This document shows, in pieces, positions 1 through 10,350 of a stretch of 64,000 bases of DNA. The stretch comes from Gymnopilus junonius (Eukaryota > Basidiomycota > Agaricomycetes > Agaricales > Galerinaceae). The stretch's first letter is position 1. Each line of letters begins with the position of its first letter. Below the pieces are notes generated by a model. That model made no database searches and was not told the origin of the DNA. It saw only the letters and a list, made by a program, of their open reading frames with translations. The DNA is taken from positions 124,001 to 188,000 of the forward strand of contig JADNYJ010000064.1 of the NCBI GenBank assembly GCA_015501075.1. Direction: 5' to 3'. The position numbers and the translations under genes were made by a program.

Positions 1-1229
1 CTCACTATATTATAGATTGTTATCAATTGTTATCAAGGTAATGCCAACCCTAAAGCTGCCAGTAGATTTTCTTTTCTCAGCCTTCTGTAGCTTCTTGCTG
101 AGAAAAGACTGTTCATGCATGTGAGTTGGCGTGGGTCATGGTGCACATCACGGCCTGTTGACCATTTTGTCACAGAACTATCCTCTTCCCATCTCAGCAG
201 GAGCGATGGGGCTTGCATCACTTGCTTTGCCCCAGTTGTTTTCTGTCACCTTCACTCTCTGCCCTGGCACCTTTCCATTTTTGTTAACCTCCATGCCATC
301 TCACCCACTTATCATTGATTTCCCCACTCTTGCAGATCCATCGATCAACTTGATGGCCCTTGGCCCATTGATGGCCTTCTCGATGCAGTGGCAGCACTTG
401 GTGCCAGTGTAGGCTGCTCCTTTCTTTTGACCAAGGCTCAAGATCCCAATGTTGTCATCTATACTCATGTCCTTTACCTCTTTGTTACCTCCCTAATCTG
501 TTTGGCACCTATCTTCAGGGGCCTTTATCTGATCATGATGGTGCTGGCTGCCAACAGTGCAGAGAACATGGCAATGGACATTGATCATGCCACCTCAGGA
601 AGGACCCAGCAGGACTCAGGCAAGCTGCCCTTCCCCAGGTTGAATACAGTTGGGACTATTGAGACCCAGTATCTATCTATGTACATATATTCTATTCTGT
701 GTGTTTGCTTATCCTGACCTGTTTGTAGATGTGGAATGAGGCAAGCAGAACTTGTCAATTTATGCTGGTAATTTCATATCAAGCACAGTGGTGCAAACAT
801 GGTGACAATGCAAGCTCATCTGGAGGATTTTAGCCACAATGAGGATCAGTGGAACAGGCAGGTACTCTCTGTCTATTTTGATTGCCATTCTATTAATGAA
901 CCCATTGTAGTTTGAGATCAGTGGCCCACTGTGCTCACTTCATCAGGAAAAGGACTTTTTGCTTCTGGACATCCCAGGCAATTTGAATCTTTACAAAGAC
1001 TTTAGAGCCTGTAGGTATCCTTGGAAGACTTTGGAAATGCTTTGTATGGCTTTATATGGCTTTAGTGTACTTAATTCTTTGCAAACTATGAAATTCACTA
1101 TACACTTTCCAAGGGTCTTAGGGAACATAATAGAGAGTAGAGGATGCTATAGGCATGTAGTATCTTCAGATAAAAAAATGTAACAATATCAGGATCAAAA
1201 GTCACACAACATTTACCAAAACAAACATT
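1..1229. other. Unassigned sequence at left edge
   Basis: I recognise no gene here. Short open frames occur on the plus strand between about 130 and 720 but break quickly and match no family I know. The stretch after 720 is AT-rich with no convincing coding signal. It may be decayed transposon or intergenic DNA. Confidence 0.4.
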
Positions 1230-1310
1230 TAGCAGGAATTGAACACACAACCAGCAGTGATTACATAATTCAAACCATAACTACCAACTAACCACTACAC
1301 TATACAATCA
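1230..1310 (-). repeat. tRNA-like remnant (tRNA pseudogene or tRNA-derived SINE head)
   Basis: Read on the minus strand, this stretch has a box-A-like segment (ATAGTGTAGTGGTTAG) followed about 40 nt later by a box-B-like segment (GTTCAATTCC). The order and spacing are those of a tRNA gene. The acceptor stem does not pair well, so a functional tRNA is unlikely. No second copy was noticed in the window. A tRNA-derived SINE head and a tRNA pseudogene are both possible. Confidence 0.4.
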
Positions 1311-2229
1311 TTACTGACACACTAGCCTATTATATCTATATACCCTAGTTCTCTAGTAAACACATATATCTATATCTAGTTGACATCTTTGCATGACAAT
1401 GGCTCAATATACATTGAAGCTCATTTTAAAAACTCTTGCTTTGATAATAAATGTATATTACACTGCCATCTGATAAAAGCTACAAAGGTGTGTAAAATAC
1501 CTCTGTGAAATCTCTCATGTTTCATGGTCAAAAAGGCTAAAGGGATGACAATGGTGACCCTCCAATCATCTCAATTTGTGAATCATCCTTCAAAGACTAT
1601 AGACAAGATGATTAGAATATTATTGCATATAATTTGAATAATTGTTTACCTTCCACCAACTCCAGACAGTGGCTTCATCTGCTTTAACTTGAGCACAATA
1701 GCAGTGCCTCTGCATGATGAGCAGGCTGCAAGTCACTCTCATGGTCATTTACATCTACATCCACATCTGCATCCCCAGCATGTTCCTCATCATTCTTGCC
1801 TTTTTTACCAGCCATATTCTCTCACTCAGCCTCAGCAGCTTTGGCTTCATTTTCATTCTTGTTTTCATTGTGCTGATGGTGGTCTTCATTGCATCGCCTT
1901 TGCCTTTGAAAAACTCACCAAGTCCATAACAGCAAATAAACTCAAAGACCACTGGCAGAGTCCTGTACTCAACACATAGCAGCCATAGTCAGCTGTAGGG
2001 GGAAAGACCATGGTGGGTTGTAGTAGAGATTACAAGGAAGTATCAAGGCCATGCACTAGAATTAGAATTAGAATTAATTTTGGCTGACTACATTACATAA
2101 GTATTCAGGTAACTAATGTTACCCCATCAGCTCATCCTACATAAAATCACAAGAAATCAGATGTAAGAAAGATTCAGGTGTGAAGAAGAGGTCATAATAT
2201 GAGCAAGATGGGCAGGTAGTGTAATTGTT
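1311..2229. other. Unassigned sequence
   Basis: No family is recognised. On the minus strand around 1690-1950 one frame is rich in Lys, Glu, Asp and Asn, with an Asp-Val repeat, but it is interrupted and has no clear start. It could be a low-complexity piece of a decayed gene. Confidence 0.35.
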
Positions 2230-2790
2230 TTAGGTCGAGTAGAAGAAGATGTAAAAGGAGAAAAGGTGTGATGGACAATTCCCCAAATGTGAGCTGCCAA
2301 TTGAATGCCTGCTGTGTGGAGATCGTGTGCCATGCGATGATGAAGTCATTCCCATTGAATGCCAGTGAGATGTGCACTTACCAATGAGGGTAAGTTAAAT
2401 GGTGGTATGACACCAACATAAAAACATGTTTGTCCCATAGGCCAACAGGAGGAATCTGCAAAGAAATTTTCAACAGTCGCTAAGAGGAGTGGGAGTGATT
2501 GGGGTTTGAGTTGGAAGGTATCGAGGGTTGTGCAAATGACTGCTCTTAAGTTCTGAGTAGCAGCATGGCACATATCAGAAAATCGAGGGCATGTCGTGAA
2601 CAAGTGGTGTGGTGTTTCGATAGCTCAATAGCTTGACAACCAAACCAGCACCAAAATTGGTGAGGGGTCCCTAAGTGACTTGAAAGGACATCAGCAGAAT
2701 CCAGTTGAGCAGACTGACTGTATAGTTGAATGGTAGCTGAGTAGGCTGATACAGCATGGGTATAGGGATATGGAGGGGGTGAGGTCAAGT
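2230..2790 (-). pseudogene. Probable non-LTR (LINE-type) retrotransposon C-terminal fragment
   Basis: Several minus-strand frames together read like the C-terminal tail of a fungal LINE polyprotein. The segment ETPHHLFTTCPRFSD resembles the last His and Cys of the CxxC..H..C knuckle that follows the reverse transcriptase. It is followed by a stretch with GQTCFYVGVIPPF and AAHIWG, resembling the end of such proteins. Frameshifts and stops interrupt it, and no RT core is present. The assignment rests on this motif and general resemblance only; another decayed gene is possible. Confidence 0.4.
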
Positions 2791-3521
2791 CATATAATAG
2801 GCAAGAGACAATAATGGGAGGTTGGCATGTGGTGTTGCTACGATTACGATGCTTTTACATAAGTAAAACTTCGTTCTTTTAGGAGGACCTTGATGAAACG
2901 CCTGGCCGTCACGCAGCATCTCAACATTTCTGCAATCAGAGCAAATGGCGTGCTTGGGCGGGACATATCCGGTACTTTCTATTTTTAGAACTGGCCAGTC
3001 TGATCACTGTGGCAATGCTGTACTGTATTCTGTGTGCTTGCACTATAGTTTTAGTTTGTAAATGACTATAATGTGTAATTCCTGTATTTTATATTTGATC
3101 TACATTCCTTTGTGTTTTATTTTTACATTCTTGCTAGGCATTTGCTGGCTGTTTAACTGAGGTGGCTATAATTGGCCGGGATTTTTATTAGCCAGAATGC
3201 TTGGTAATCATGCTTTCTGGGACAATTGTGTTATAGTAACACCCTGACTTTTGTTTAAGTGAAATGTTCTATCAATCCAGTGTGGGGTGGGTTAGTAGGT
3301 GTTATTATATAGCACATAGGTTTTATCTATGCTGTAATTGAAGATGAAGGTCATCCTTGTTGTGCTTGATTGGAAATGTAGTGTCAGTGAGTGGACATAT
3401 CAAATATTCTTGTCAGGTGGACAATCCTTGTTGGGTTCAGCATTTCTATTTACAGGTAAGGTGGGTAGGTTGGCATGCTGAACATGATTACTTTGCTACA
3501 TTCATGTTCATCAATTATTTA

Positions 3522-3559
3522 GCTTAAGTAATCGAGTCCAAAAACCCGATTACTTAAGC
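3522..3559. repeat. Perfect 13-bp inverted repeat (hairpin)
   Basis: GCTTAAGTAATCG at 3522-3534 pairs exactly with CGATTACTTAAGC at 3547-3559 across a 12-nt loop. Variants of the TTAAGTAATC motif recur near 3940-3970, 4000, 4785-4815 and 4835. The element therefore carries a family of related palindromes. Function unknown. Confidence 0.7.
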
Positions 3560-3895
3560 AATTTATTGGTGTTTAAGTGATTTATCTATAATTAGGGTGA
3601 CTTATAATTAACTAGCCATTGGATACTTGGTAATTGTATTGTCCAGTATGATTGTGTTGACAAATATAAATTTTGCCTAGATAATAAATGTATACTTTAC
3701 TCAGATTGGTATTTGATGCCATTTCATCTGCAACAAAGCAGACAAAACTGAACAATTTAAAACAAAGGTCATCATTGCTGTGCTTGACTGGAACTGTGGT
3801 AGTGTTGAGTGGCATATAAACACTTTTCTGTCAAATGAATTTAAATGGACAGACATCCTTGAATTCAGAAATGCTACTCCCATGCAAGGTGGCAG

Positions 3896-4052
3896 CACTG
3901 TACCCAATTGCTTAATTATATTTATCAAGTGGTTTGCTTAAGTAATTGAGTTTTTTGACCTGATTACTTAATTGTTCTCATCATTGAGCTTGCTTAAGTA
4001 ATCGTGTCTGAAAACCCAATTATATAAGCATAGCAGTTGATGGCTAAGTAAT
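3896..4052 (+). repeat. 157-bp direct repeat, copy 1
   Basis: This segment, from the shared CACTGTACCC to GGCTAAGTAAT, recurs with few differences at 4739-4895 in the same orientation. Several of the differences are C/T or G/A. It contains the TTAAGTAAT palindrome family. Confidence 0.75.
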
Positions 4053-4185
4053 GCAGCAGTCAAACTCATTTGACTGAGGTCTATGCAGATGCATGTGAAA
4101 GTTCACATAGATTATATTCATTTGGTTTTGGGCCTTGGCCTACTCTCTTCATTATCTCATCATCATATATATGATCACCTCCCTA

Positions 4186-4591
4186 GGGCTGCGCACTGTA
4201 TTTACAGGTGTTTTTTGAAATGAGCGATTTGCAAGAGCTCAAAATGGTTTCAGCTCACAAAAAATGGCCTTGGAGACTCTCCCAAAATGCCCCATTTGGC
4301 CTTGAAAAAATTTGGGAGCAAATGTGATTCAATGAGGTGAGGGATGCAAAATATGGTTCATCCTTACGGGTGGCTTTACGGGGTAACAAATATGGGTAAA
4401 CTTTTGGAAAGCTGGTCTTACTTTGGCGCAAATTCCCAGTCCTTTGCCATTCAGCAACTTTGGGTCCAAAGAGCACGCAGTCATGGACCAAATTTGAAAA
4501 TATGGCAGCCAAATCAGGAATTTTGGTTGTGAGGATCCAGGATCAAATTTTTATATGGGGGGTAATTACAGTACGGTACGGTGTGCAGCCC
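4186..4591. mobile_element. 406-bp MITE with GGGCTGCRCA termini
   Basis: The left end reads GGGCTGCGCACTGTA and the right end, reverse-complemented, GGGCTGCACACCGTA, so the termini are imperfect inverted repeats. TA flanks both sides (4184-4185 and 4592-4593), consistent with a TA target duplication. No transposase frame is present. A non-autonomous DNA transposon nested in the surrounding element is the simplest reading. Confidence 0.6.
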
Positions 4592-4738
4592 TACACCTCC
4601 ACCCTAGATAGGTTCCTCATGCCCTCTTTTCTTTATAACCATACTTGCTCAGCTTGTCATATTAGCCCTTTGTGCACTCAGCCATTTCTCTTTTACTCAG
4701 AGCTTGCTAGTCATTGGCTCGAGCTTCTCTTTTCTTTT

Positions 4739-4895
4739 CACTGTACCCAATTGCTTAATTATATTTATCAAGTGGTTTGCTTAAGTAATTGGGTTTTTTG
4801 ACCCAATTACTTAATTGTTCTCATCATTGAGCTTGCTTAAGTAATCATGTCTGAAAACCCGATTATATAAGCATAGCAGTTGATGGCTAAGTAAT
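4739..4895 (+). repeat. 157-bp direct repeat, copy 2
   Basis: Second copy of the segment at 3896-4052, same orientation and equal length. The MITE at 4186-4591 lies between the two copies. Confidence 0.75.
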
Positions 4896-5336
4896 CAGGG
4901 TTTTGGAACTGATTACATAAACAAATCAACTAGGTCATGTAAATATAGTATGAGCGTCTGGGAGGTGCAGGGAATACTTCCATCCCATTCCATACACTGC
5001 CTATTTTGGAAAGGTCACCCACAATATGAGGAAATTCTTTCATCAATCTTGATATTCAGGTTATATGAAAGACAAAACTTGCTTCTGGTAACCTCATTCC
5101 ATAGGTGTGTCTCAATGTAATAAACTAGAAGGTTACTTGCTTTTAACAACTCACTGATATGTGGTTATCAAAGAAATTGATGTGGTTCTCAAGCACTCTG
5201 GTGAAGTCCCCTAACTCCACTATGTGGTTATTATGTGCAAAATTTTTGAACTGCAAAGTCAAATTCTCTTAGTGAATCACTGCTGTTTATTTCTCAAGAT
5301 TTTGATGACTCAAGCTCCCTGATGCAATTCTCAGTA

Positions 5337-5908
5337 GTGTTTGAAGGTCTAGTTAGGTCTGGTTTTTGGGGTCCCAGGGTTGCTAACTGAGACCAAGACT
5401 GGTTAGGCTTTCTTCCCAGACCCAAAATAACTGAAAATAACTGCAAAAAAACTGTTAACCACAGTTACTAACAGGTTAAGACTGAAATATTAAAAACTGG
5501 TCATAACCAGCTATAACCATTGGCAATTGCATCTTTGTCACTCAGGATAACTTGTTGTAGTTTTTGTAAGCTTCAAAATGACCTCAATAACATTAAATTT
5601 GGTTAAGAAATTGCTGAGTTATGAATTTTTAACTGGTAATCTACTCTTTTGGCTGATATTTTACAGTTTTTAGCATAACTTGATGAGATTTTGGCCTAAA
5701 AATATGATATTAGGGTTGTTTTGATGGGTAGAATTAGGGCTGCACATTAACTGGTCTTAATCAGTCACTTACCAGTCTCATGACTGCAAAAAGACCTGTT
5801 AGTTGAAGTTCAAACTAGGCTAACCACTAACCATAGTCCAGTTATTTGCAGTTAGGGCCAGGTTAGGTCTTGGTTAATTTCCAGTTAACTAAGCTAACCC
5901 TCAAACAC
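5337..5908. mobile_element. 572-bp MITE rich in CAGTTATAACCAG-type motifs
   Basis: The left end GTGTTTGAAGG and right end CCCTCAAACAC are inverted repeats, flanked on both sides by TA (5335-5336, 5909-5910). The interior is packed with short AACTGGTT and CAGTTA variants on both strands. A diverged relative lies at 48317-48908. There is no coding capacity. It resembles non-autonomous TA-targeting DNA elements. Confidence 0.6.
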
Positions 5909-6344
5909 TAATTCTTGAGCTCTCTGATGTGGGTTTCTATTGTAGCCATTTGCACAGATATATTGTGGATTGCATCTTTGTATTATAAATGTTTTACAGA
6001 CCCAGATAAGCAACAATTGATATCAGAAGTTCAAGTACAATAAATCACTCAATAAGACAGGGTATTGTGCATCTATGATAATGGACTTACTAATGCCAAC
6101 CCCATTCATCACAATATGGTTGTACATGGTGTGGTTGTAGGATCTGATGTCACTGCCCCTCCCACCACTATCTCCATTTTCTGATTTTTCTCTAAGTGTG
6201 TGTTGTTTTATTGTAATCAACGTCTTACTATAGTATAATTAATACAGAGTAACTATATAGCATTCTCCCAATGCTCTACCACTGCTTTCATAAAGCAGGA
6301 AAAGCATTGTCCTGCCACGCAAAGCGGTGGCCTGCTAAAACAAG

Positions 6345-6619
6345 TGATAAGCAGGTTAGTCTCTGGGCATGAAACACAAAAATGCACAACAACAACCACA
6401 AAAACAAAACAACCTTGCTTGTAGTTCATAGGGGGGATGATAAGGGATGTTTCTATGAACTCAATTCTGAAGTGAAGGATTTAACTGGGGCTTTATGGGG
6501 CTTAAATGGGACTTTCTCTTGTGTATTTCGAAAATATACTCTTTAAAATATTCTGAGGGCTCCAATCCTTGCTGAAACTAAGAAACTTGATACTAGACTT
6601 CTTTCTAGACTCTGAATGC
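6345..6619 (-). repeat. G2 LTR (left LTR of copy A), first piece
   Basis: This matches, in reverse orientation, the last ~275 bp of the intact G2 LTR at 60613-61884, starting at TGATAAGCAGG (reverse complement of the LTR end CTTATCA). The LTR is interrupted by G1a and resumes at 14152. It is visibly more diverged than the other G2 LTRs and closest to the truncated copy at 35690-36428. Confidence 0.85.
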
Positions 6620-7074
6620 TGTTACGATTCTCTTTTCTTTATCTTATCGCATGCCCCATTTCCTTTCTTGTTATCAATTATCGGACGATTTATTATTTAT
6701 AGTTTCTTTTTGATCATCTTTGCGAGCAAAGATGATCATTCACTTTCTTATGCATATGCAGACAATCTTCCCCTTTGATCATCATCCCCTGTATTGCCCC
6801 GATGATGATCATTCCTTTCCAATTCCCCTCGTTTCATTCTCGTTTCGTATATATTATTATCACACCCAAATAGTATATAAACCGTAGCTAGTCTACCATG
6901 TACTTCAGCTTGTTCTTGAGAATATTATCTCTTGTAACAACCAAGATGAACTTGAACCACTAAGGCATTCTTCTGTCGAAGACAATACCTTAGCGGACTT
7001 CATCGAATGACCTCTATGACTACTACACCAGACCTTATCTTATCAGATTAGGTTCTGTCGTCAATGTCATAACA
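6620..7074 (+). repeat. G1a 5' LTR
   Basis: 455 bp, TGTTACG...TAACA, nearly identical to 13697-14151. The differences I could find are all CpG against TpG or CpA. It contains an internal short palindrome (GATCATCTTTGCGAGCAAAGATGATC), a TATA box near 6874 and the presumed transcript start near 6907. Confidence 0.95.
6874..6917 (+). promoter_or_regulatory. G1a LTR TATA box and inferred transcription start
   Basis: TATATAA at 6874-6880 is followed 33 nt later by AGCTTGTTCTT (6907-6917). That is the exact complement of the sequence just after the LTR. In Tf1-like elements the first ~11 nt of the RNA act as primer, so 6907 is the expected transcript 5' end. The same arrangement is present in the G1b LTRs. 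Confidence 0.65.
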
Positions 7075-7075
7075 A

Positions 7076-7086
7076 AAGAACAAGCT
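7076..7086 (+). other. G1a self-priming primer-binding site
   Basis: AAGAACAAGCT begins two bases after the LTR and is the perfect 11-nt complement of LTR positions 6907-6917. There is no TGG-type tRNA site. This matches the self-primed mechanism known for Tf1/sushi chromoviruses, where the RNA 5' end folds back to prime minus-strand DNA. It is conserved next to the G1b LTR at 62650-62665. Confidence 0.75.
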
Positions 7087-7109
7087 ACCACCTCATTCAA
7101 CGCTTCTGC

Positions 7110-8411
7110 CTAGCAAGCTTACCCGCCGACATTACAGCTCGAAGAAGAGGACGATTCCCGCTAGCTTAGTGACGAAGAATTCTCCAACCCGAACACCACC
7201 GAACCTCTGACGCAGGCGCGTCCGACAACTTTGAAACACCACCTGAAGGAGACGAACCTCCTCTAACCAGATCAACTTTCCTTGGATCTACCGTCCAAGA
7301 ACCCGGAATACTAAGACCTGACTTTGAATCTTTGCTAGATACCCTACTTAGATCTCAACTGGTCTTTTACCCAACGAACGAACCTGAAATGCCAGAAGGA
7401 ACCTCTGACATTGTCCCTCCCGCCCCCACCTCCTCCAATGGAAAAGGAATAGGAATTATTCCTACACCTTTCTCCGGAGACCGCTCCAAGGTCAAAACCT
7501 TCGTCCAAGACTTGGGCGACTATTTCGAATTGAACGGGACCTTTACAACACCGATGCCAAGAAGATCGTATTTACCCTTGGACTTCTCAAAGGGGGAGAA
7601 GCAGAAGCCTGGAAGAAAGCTTGGAGGGATGAACACACCACCGAAGTCATAAACGCCGCAGGCGTGCCAACCGGAGCTGTTACCAAAAACTACAGTTCGA
7701 CTTTAGATTTTGAAAGAGCTTTTAACGAAGCCTTCAAACCACTGAGACGAAGGACCAAGCGTTCTTCGAACTCCGAAACCTGAAGCAGGGAAAAGCTTCA
7801 GCCGCGAATTGAACACCAAGTTCAACGAACTGGTGAAGACCACCAAGATTCCCACTACTGGGAATGAGAGCATCTTGATCGACTACTATATGAACGCCTT
7901 GAACAATTGGCTTCAAGAGAAAATTATGGGACTCGATATACTTCCTACCACGCTTGCCGCCTGGCAGAGGAAGGCAGTCGAGTACGACACCCATCGAACG
8001 AACTTAGCGCGCCTTTTGGGCAAAACCACCACCCAGGTGCTGAATGAACGAAAGACTTGGTGGGCTAACATAGCCAGAGGAAACCCCGTGCAGCACTACC
8101 ATGCCCCGGCGTCCCGAACGAACCACCGAGACCCAAACGCCATGGACGTTGACAAGATTGATGTCAATGCTATGACCCAGGAAGAACGAAGCGAGCTTAT
8201 GAGAAAGGGGCTCTGCTTCCAATGCAAGAAGCCTGGGCATGTCTCCAGAGACTGCCCCGAGAAGGGCAAGAATAGGAGGAACCCTCCACCGAAGAAAAAC
8301 CCCCTCAAGGGAAGAGCGCTCCATGCGCACATCAGGTCCCTCATGCAGGACCTTACCGAAGAAGAATGCGAAGAAGTGTACGAGATGGGAGACCAAGAGG
8401 GTTTTCAATAA
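7110..8411 (+). pseudogene. gag: G1a gag (capsid/nucleocapsid), frameshifted
   Basis: Gag forms the particle core and binds element RNA. Pieces in different frames cover an acidic/polar N-terminus, the capsid region (7332-7652, continuing in other frames to ~7800) and an open piece at 7809-8411. The last piece ends with a CCHC zinc knuckle, CFQCKKPGHVSRDC. The frame shifts between about 7500 and 7800. The G1b gag at 61889-62620 (minus strand) gives the uninterrupted version of the capsid part. The start codon is not clear because the first ~130 codons contain breaks. The gag end overlaps the protease frame at 8366-8411. Confidence 0.85.
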
Positions 8412-9091
8412 GGAGATGCATGAGACCAACGTATGCAACTCCTTCTCTAGATATTTATTCTGTAGTCTCGGCTCGAATTGAAAATAAATTGCTCCAATTG
8501 CCCTTTTCATTCGAGACCGAGAACAGAACGAAAATCATTGGAACTGCTCTGGGAGACACCGGAGCAAAAGGGAAGTTCATCGATCAGAACTTCACAAAGA
8601 AACACAACCTGGTAACAAAGGCACTGGAAAAGGAAATTCAAGTCTTCAACGTAGACGGAACCCCGAACAAAAAGGGAACCATCAAGCGCTACGTTGACCT
8701 GAAACTCGACATTGATGGACAACCCCGAACGGAACGCCTACTGGTCACCGGCCTAGGAAAACAAAAGATTATTCTTGGTTTTCCCTGGTTCGAAGAAAAC
8801 AACCTGGACATCAACTGGAAAAATGGACACGTCAAACTCAACAGGGAAATTAGTACTACTTCCCAAATAGAAGAAGTACCCGATGAGGAAATCCAACAAG
8901 TCAATCAATTGGACGACTCTTCGGACTTAATCATTTCCTTTTTAGGTAACGAACCCCTTCCGGAAACGAAGGAGATTTGGAATATCCCTGAGGATGACAA
9001 TGAAATTTGGATCAATGCGAAACTAACTTCCTCGCAAATCTTCACTCAGAAGCATGATGTGAAGAAGGAAGAGAAACCGCTCAAGAAATGA
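8366..9091 (+). pseudogene. pol: G1a pol: aspartic protease and linker
   Basis: Open for 241 codons. The segment LGDTGAKGKFID contains the DTG catalytic triad of retroviral-type aspartic proteases, with IILGFPWFEENN as the expected downstream flap/ILG region. The frame overlaps the gag end and differs from it, which would fit a frameshift mechanism or may be mutational. It runs into the RT region with a frame change near 9088. Confidence 0.85.
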
Positions 9092-10350
9092 TCCCACTGG
9101 AATACCACGACTACCTGGACATCTTTGACAAGGACACTGCCAACCGATTCCCCAAATCTCGATCTTGGGACCATAAGATCGAACTCAAGGAAGGTTTCCA
9201 ACCTAAAGTCTTCAAAACGTATCCTCTGACGCCCTCTGAGGATACCGAATTGGACAAATTCCTGGAAGAAAACCTGAAGAAAGGATATATTCGACTGTCT
9301 AAATCGCCCATGGCTTCCCCCTTCTTTTTGTATCAAAGAAGGATGGAAAGCTTCGACCCTGTCAAGACTACCAGTACCTTAATGAATGGACAGTCAAGAA
9401 CACCTATCCCCTCCCTCTGATCCCTGAACTCATGGATAAACTCAAAGGAGCCAAGTATTTCACTAAACTTGATGTCCGATGGGGTTACAACAACATTCGG
9501 ATCAAGGACGGCGACCAATGGAAAGCAGCATTCAAAACAAACAAGGGACTATTCGAACCAACGGTCATGTTCTTCGGCATGTGTAATTCCCCAGCGACCT
9601 TCCAGTCAATGATGGACTCGATGTTTAAAGATGTCGTCCACCAAGGATTCATTATCATCTACATGGATGACATTCTTATCTTCCACAAAGATAAGAAGAA
9701 ACTGGAACAGATAACGAAGGAAGTACTTCAAATACTCCAGGACAACAACTTGTATTTGAAACCGGAAAAATGTGCATTCGCCCAAACGAAAATTGACTAT
9801 CTTGGAATGATCATCCAAGAAGGAACAATATCAATGGACCCTTCGAAACTCAGCGGTATCACTGACTGGCCGGAACCAAAGAACGTAAAACAGGTCCGAT
9901 CCTTTTTAGGATTCGGAAACTTTTACAGAAGATTTATTCGGAAATACTCGGAAATAGCTCGCACGCTTAACGAGCTGTTGAAAAAGGACCGTAGCTTCGA
10001 ATGGAATGAAGATGCCAAGAAATCATTCGAACTACTGAAATGGAAATTCACGGAAGAACCCGTCTTGACCATGCCGGACACTGCGAAACAATTCCAGATC
10101 AAATGTGATGCATCAAAATACGCATCTGGAGCAGTCTTGACACAGTTGGACAGCAACGGAGACCGACACCCAGTGGCATTCATCTCGAAGATGTTCTCTC
10201 CCACTGAGAGAAACTACGAGATTTATGACAGAGAACTATTGGCGATGATCCGATCCCTCAAAGAATAGAGACACTACATTCAAGGATCGACATTCACAAC
10301 GATCATCTATTCCGATCACAAGAATTTGACATACTTTAGAAGTACTCAAA
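9088..10350 (+). pseudogene. pol: G1a pol: reverse transcriptase and RNase H
   Basis: RT copies the element RNA into DNA and RNase H removes the template. The RT fingers begin near EGFQPKVFKTYPLTP. The palm has [13 protein letters not shown] and the catalytic YMDDILIF at about 9660-9683. The thumb has [11 protein letters not shown]. RNase H begins near [15 protein letters not shown] (about 10100) with [11 protein letters not shown]. The frame shifts near 9420. A TAG at 10266-10268 replaces the Trp codon of the EWRHY motif seen in G1b, and one base is missing near 10350. Confidence 0.92.

Larger units (their letters stand above)
2844..6344. mobile_element. Helitron-like element of unknown class, long copy
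   Basis: The left end (TTACGATGCTTTTAC...) and the right end (...GCTAAAACAAG) recur as the two ends of an insertion in the LTR of G2 copy B at 47861-49197, which defines the element. In both cases the left flank ends in A and the right flank begins with T, with no target duplication. The 5' end folds into a hairpin (CGATG...TTTTA against TAAAA...CATCG or a near match). A second hairpin, GCCAC/GTGGC at 6314-6331, lies about 13 nt before the 3' end. These traits recall Helitrons, but the canonical TC start and CTRR end are missing and no Rep/helicase frame is visible. Here it abuts the terminal TGATAAG of the left G2 LTR. Confidence 0.5.

Noticed and set aside
130..717. Possible membrane protein from hydrophobic plus-strand frames.
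   Set aside because: The hydrophobic stretch is in overlapping short frames with no conserved motif or credible splice sites.
2844..6344. Canonical Helitron.
   Set aside because: The A|T insertion and 3' hairpin fit, but the TC start, CTRR end and Rep/helicase are absent, so only 'Helitron-like' is stated.
8004..8510. Long open frame opposite to G1a gag/protease (168 codons).
   Set aside because: It mirrors a well-supported coding region on the other strand and lacks introns or conserved motifs, unlike the antisense gene of G2.
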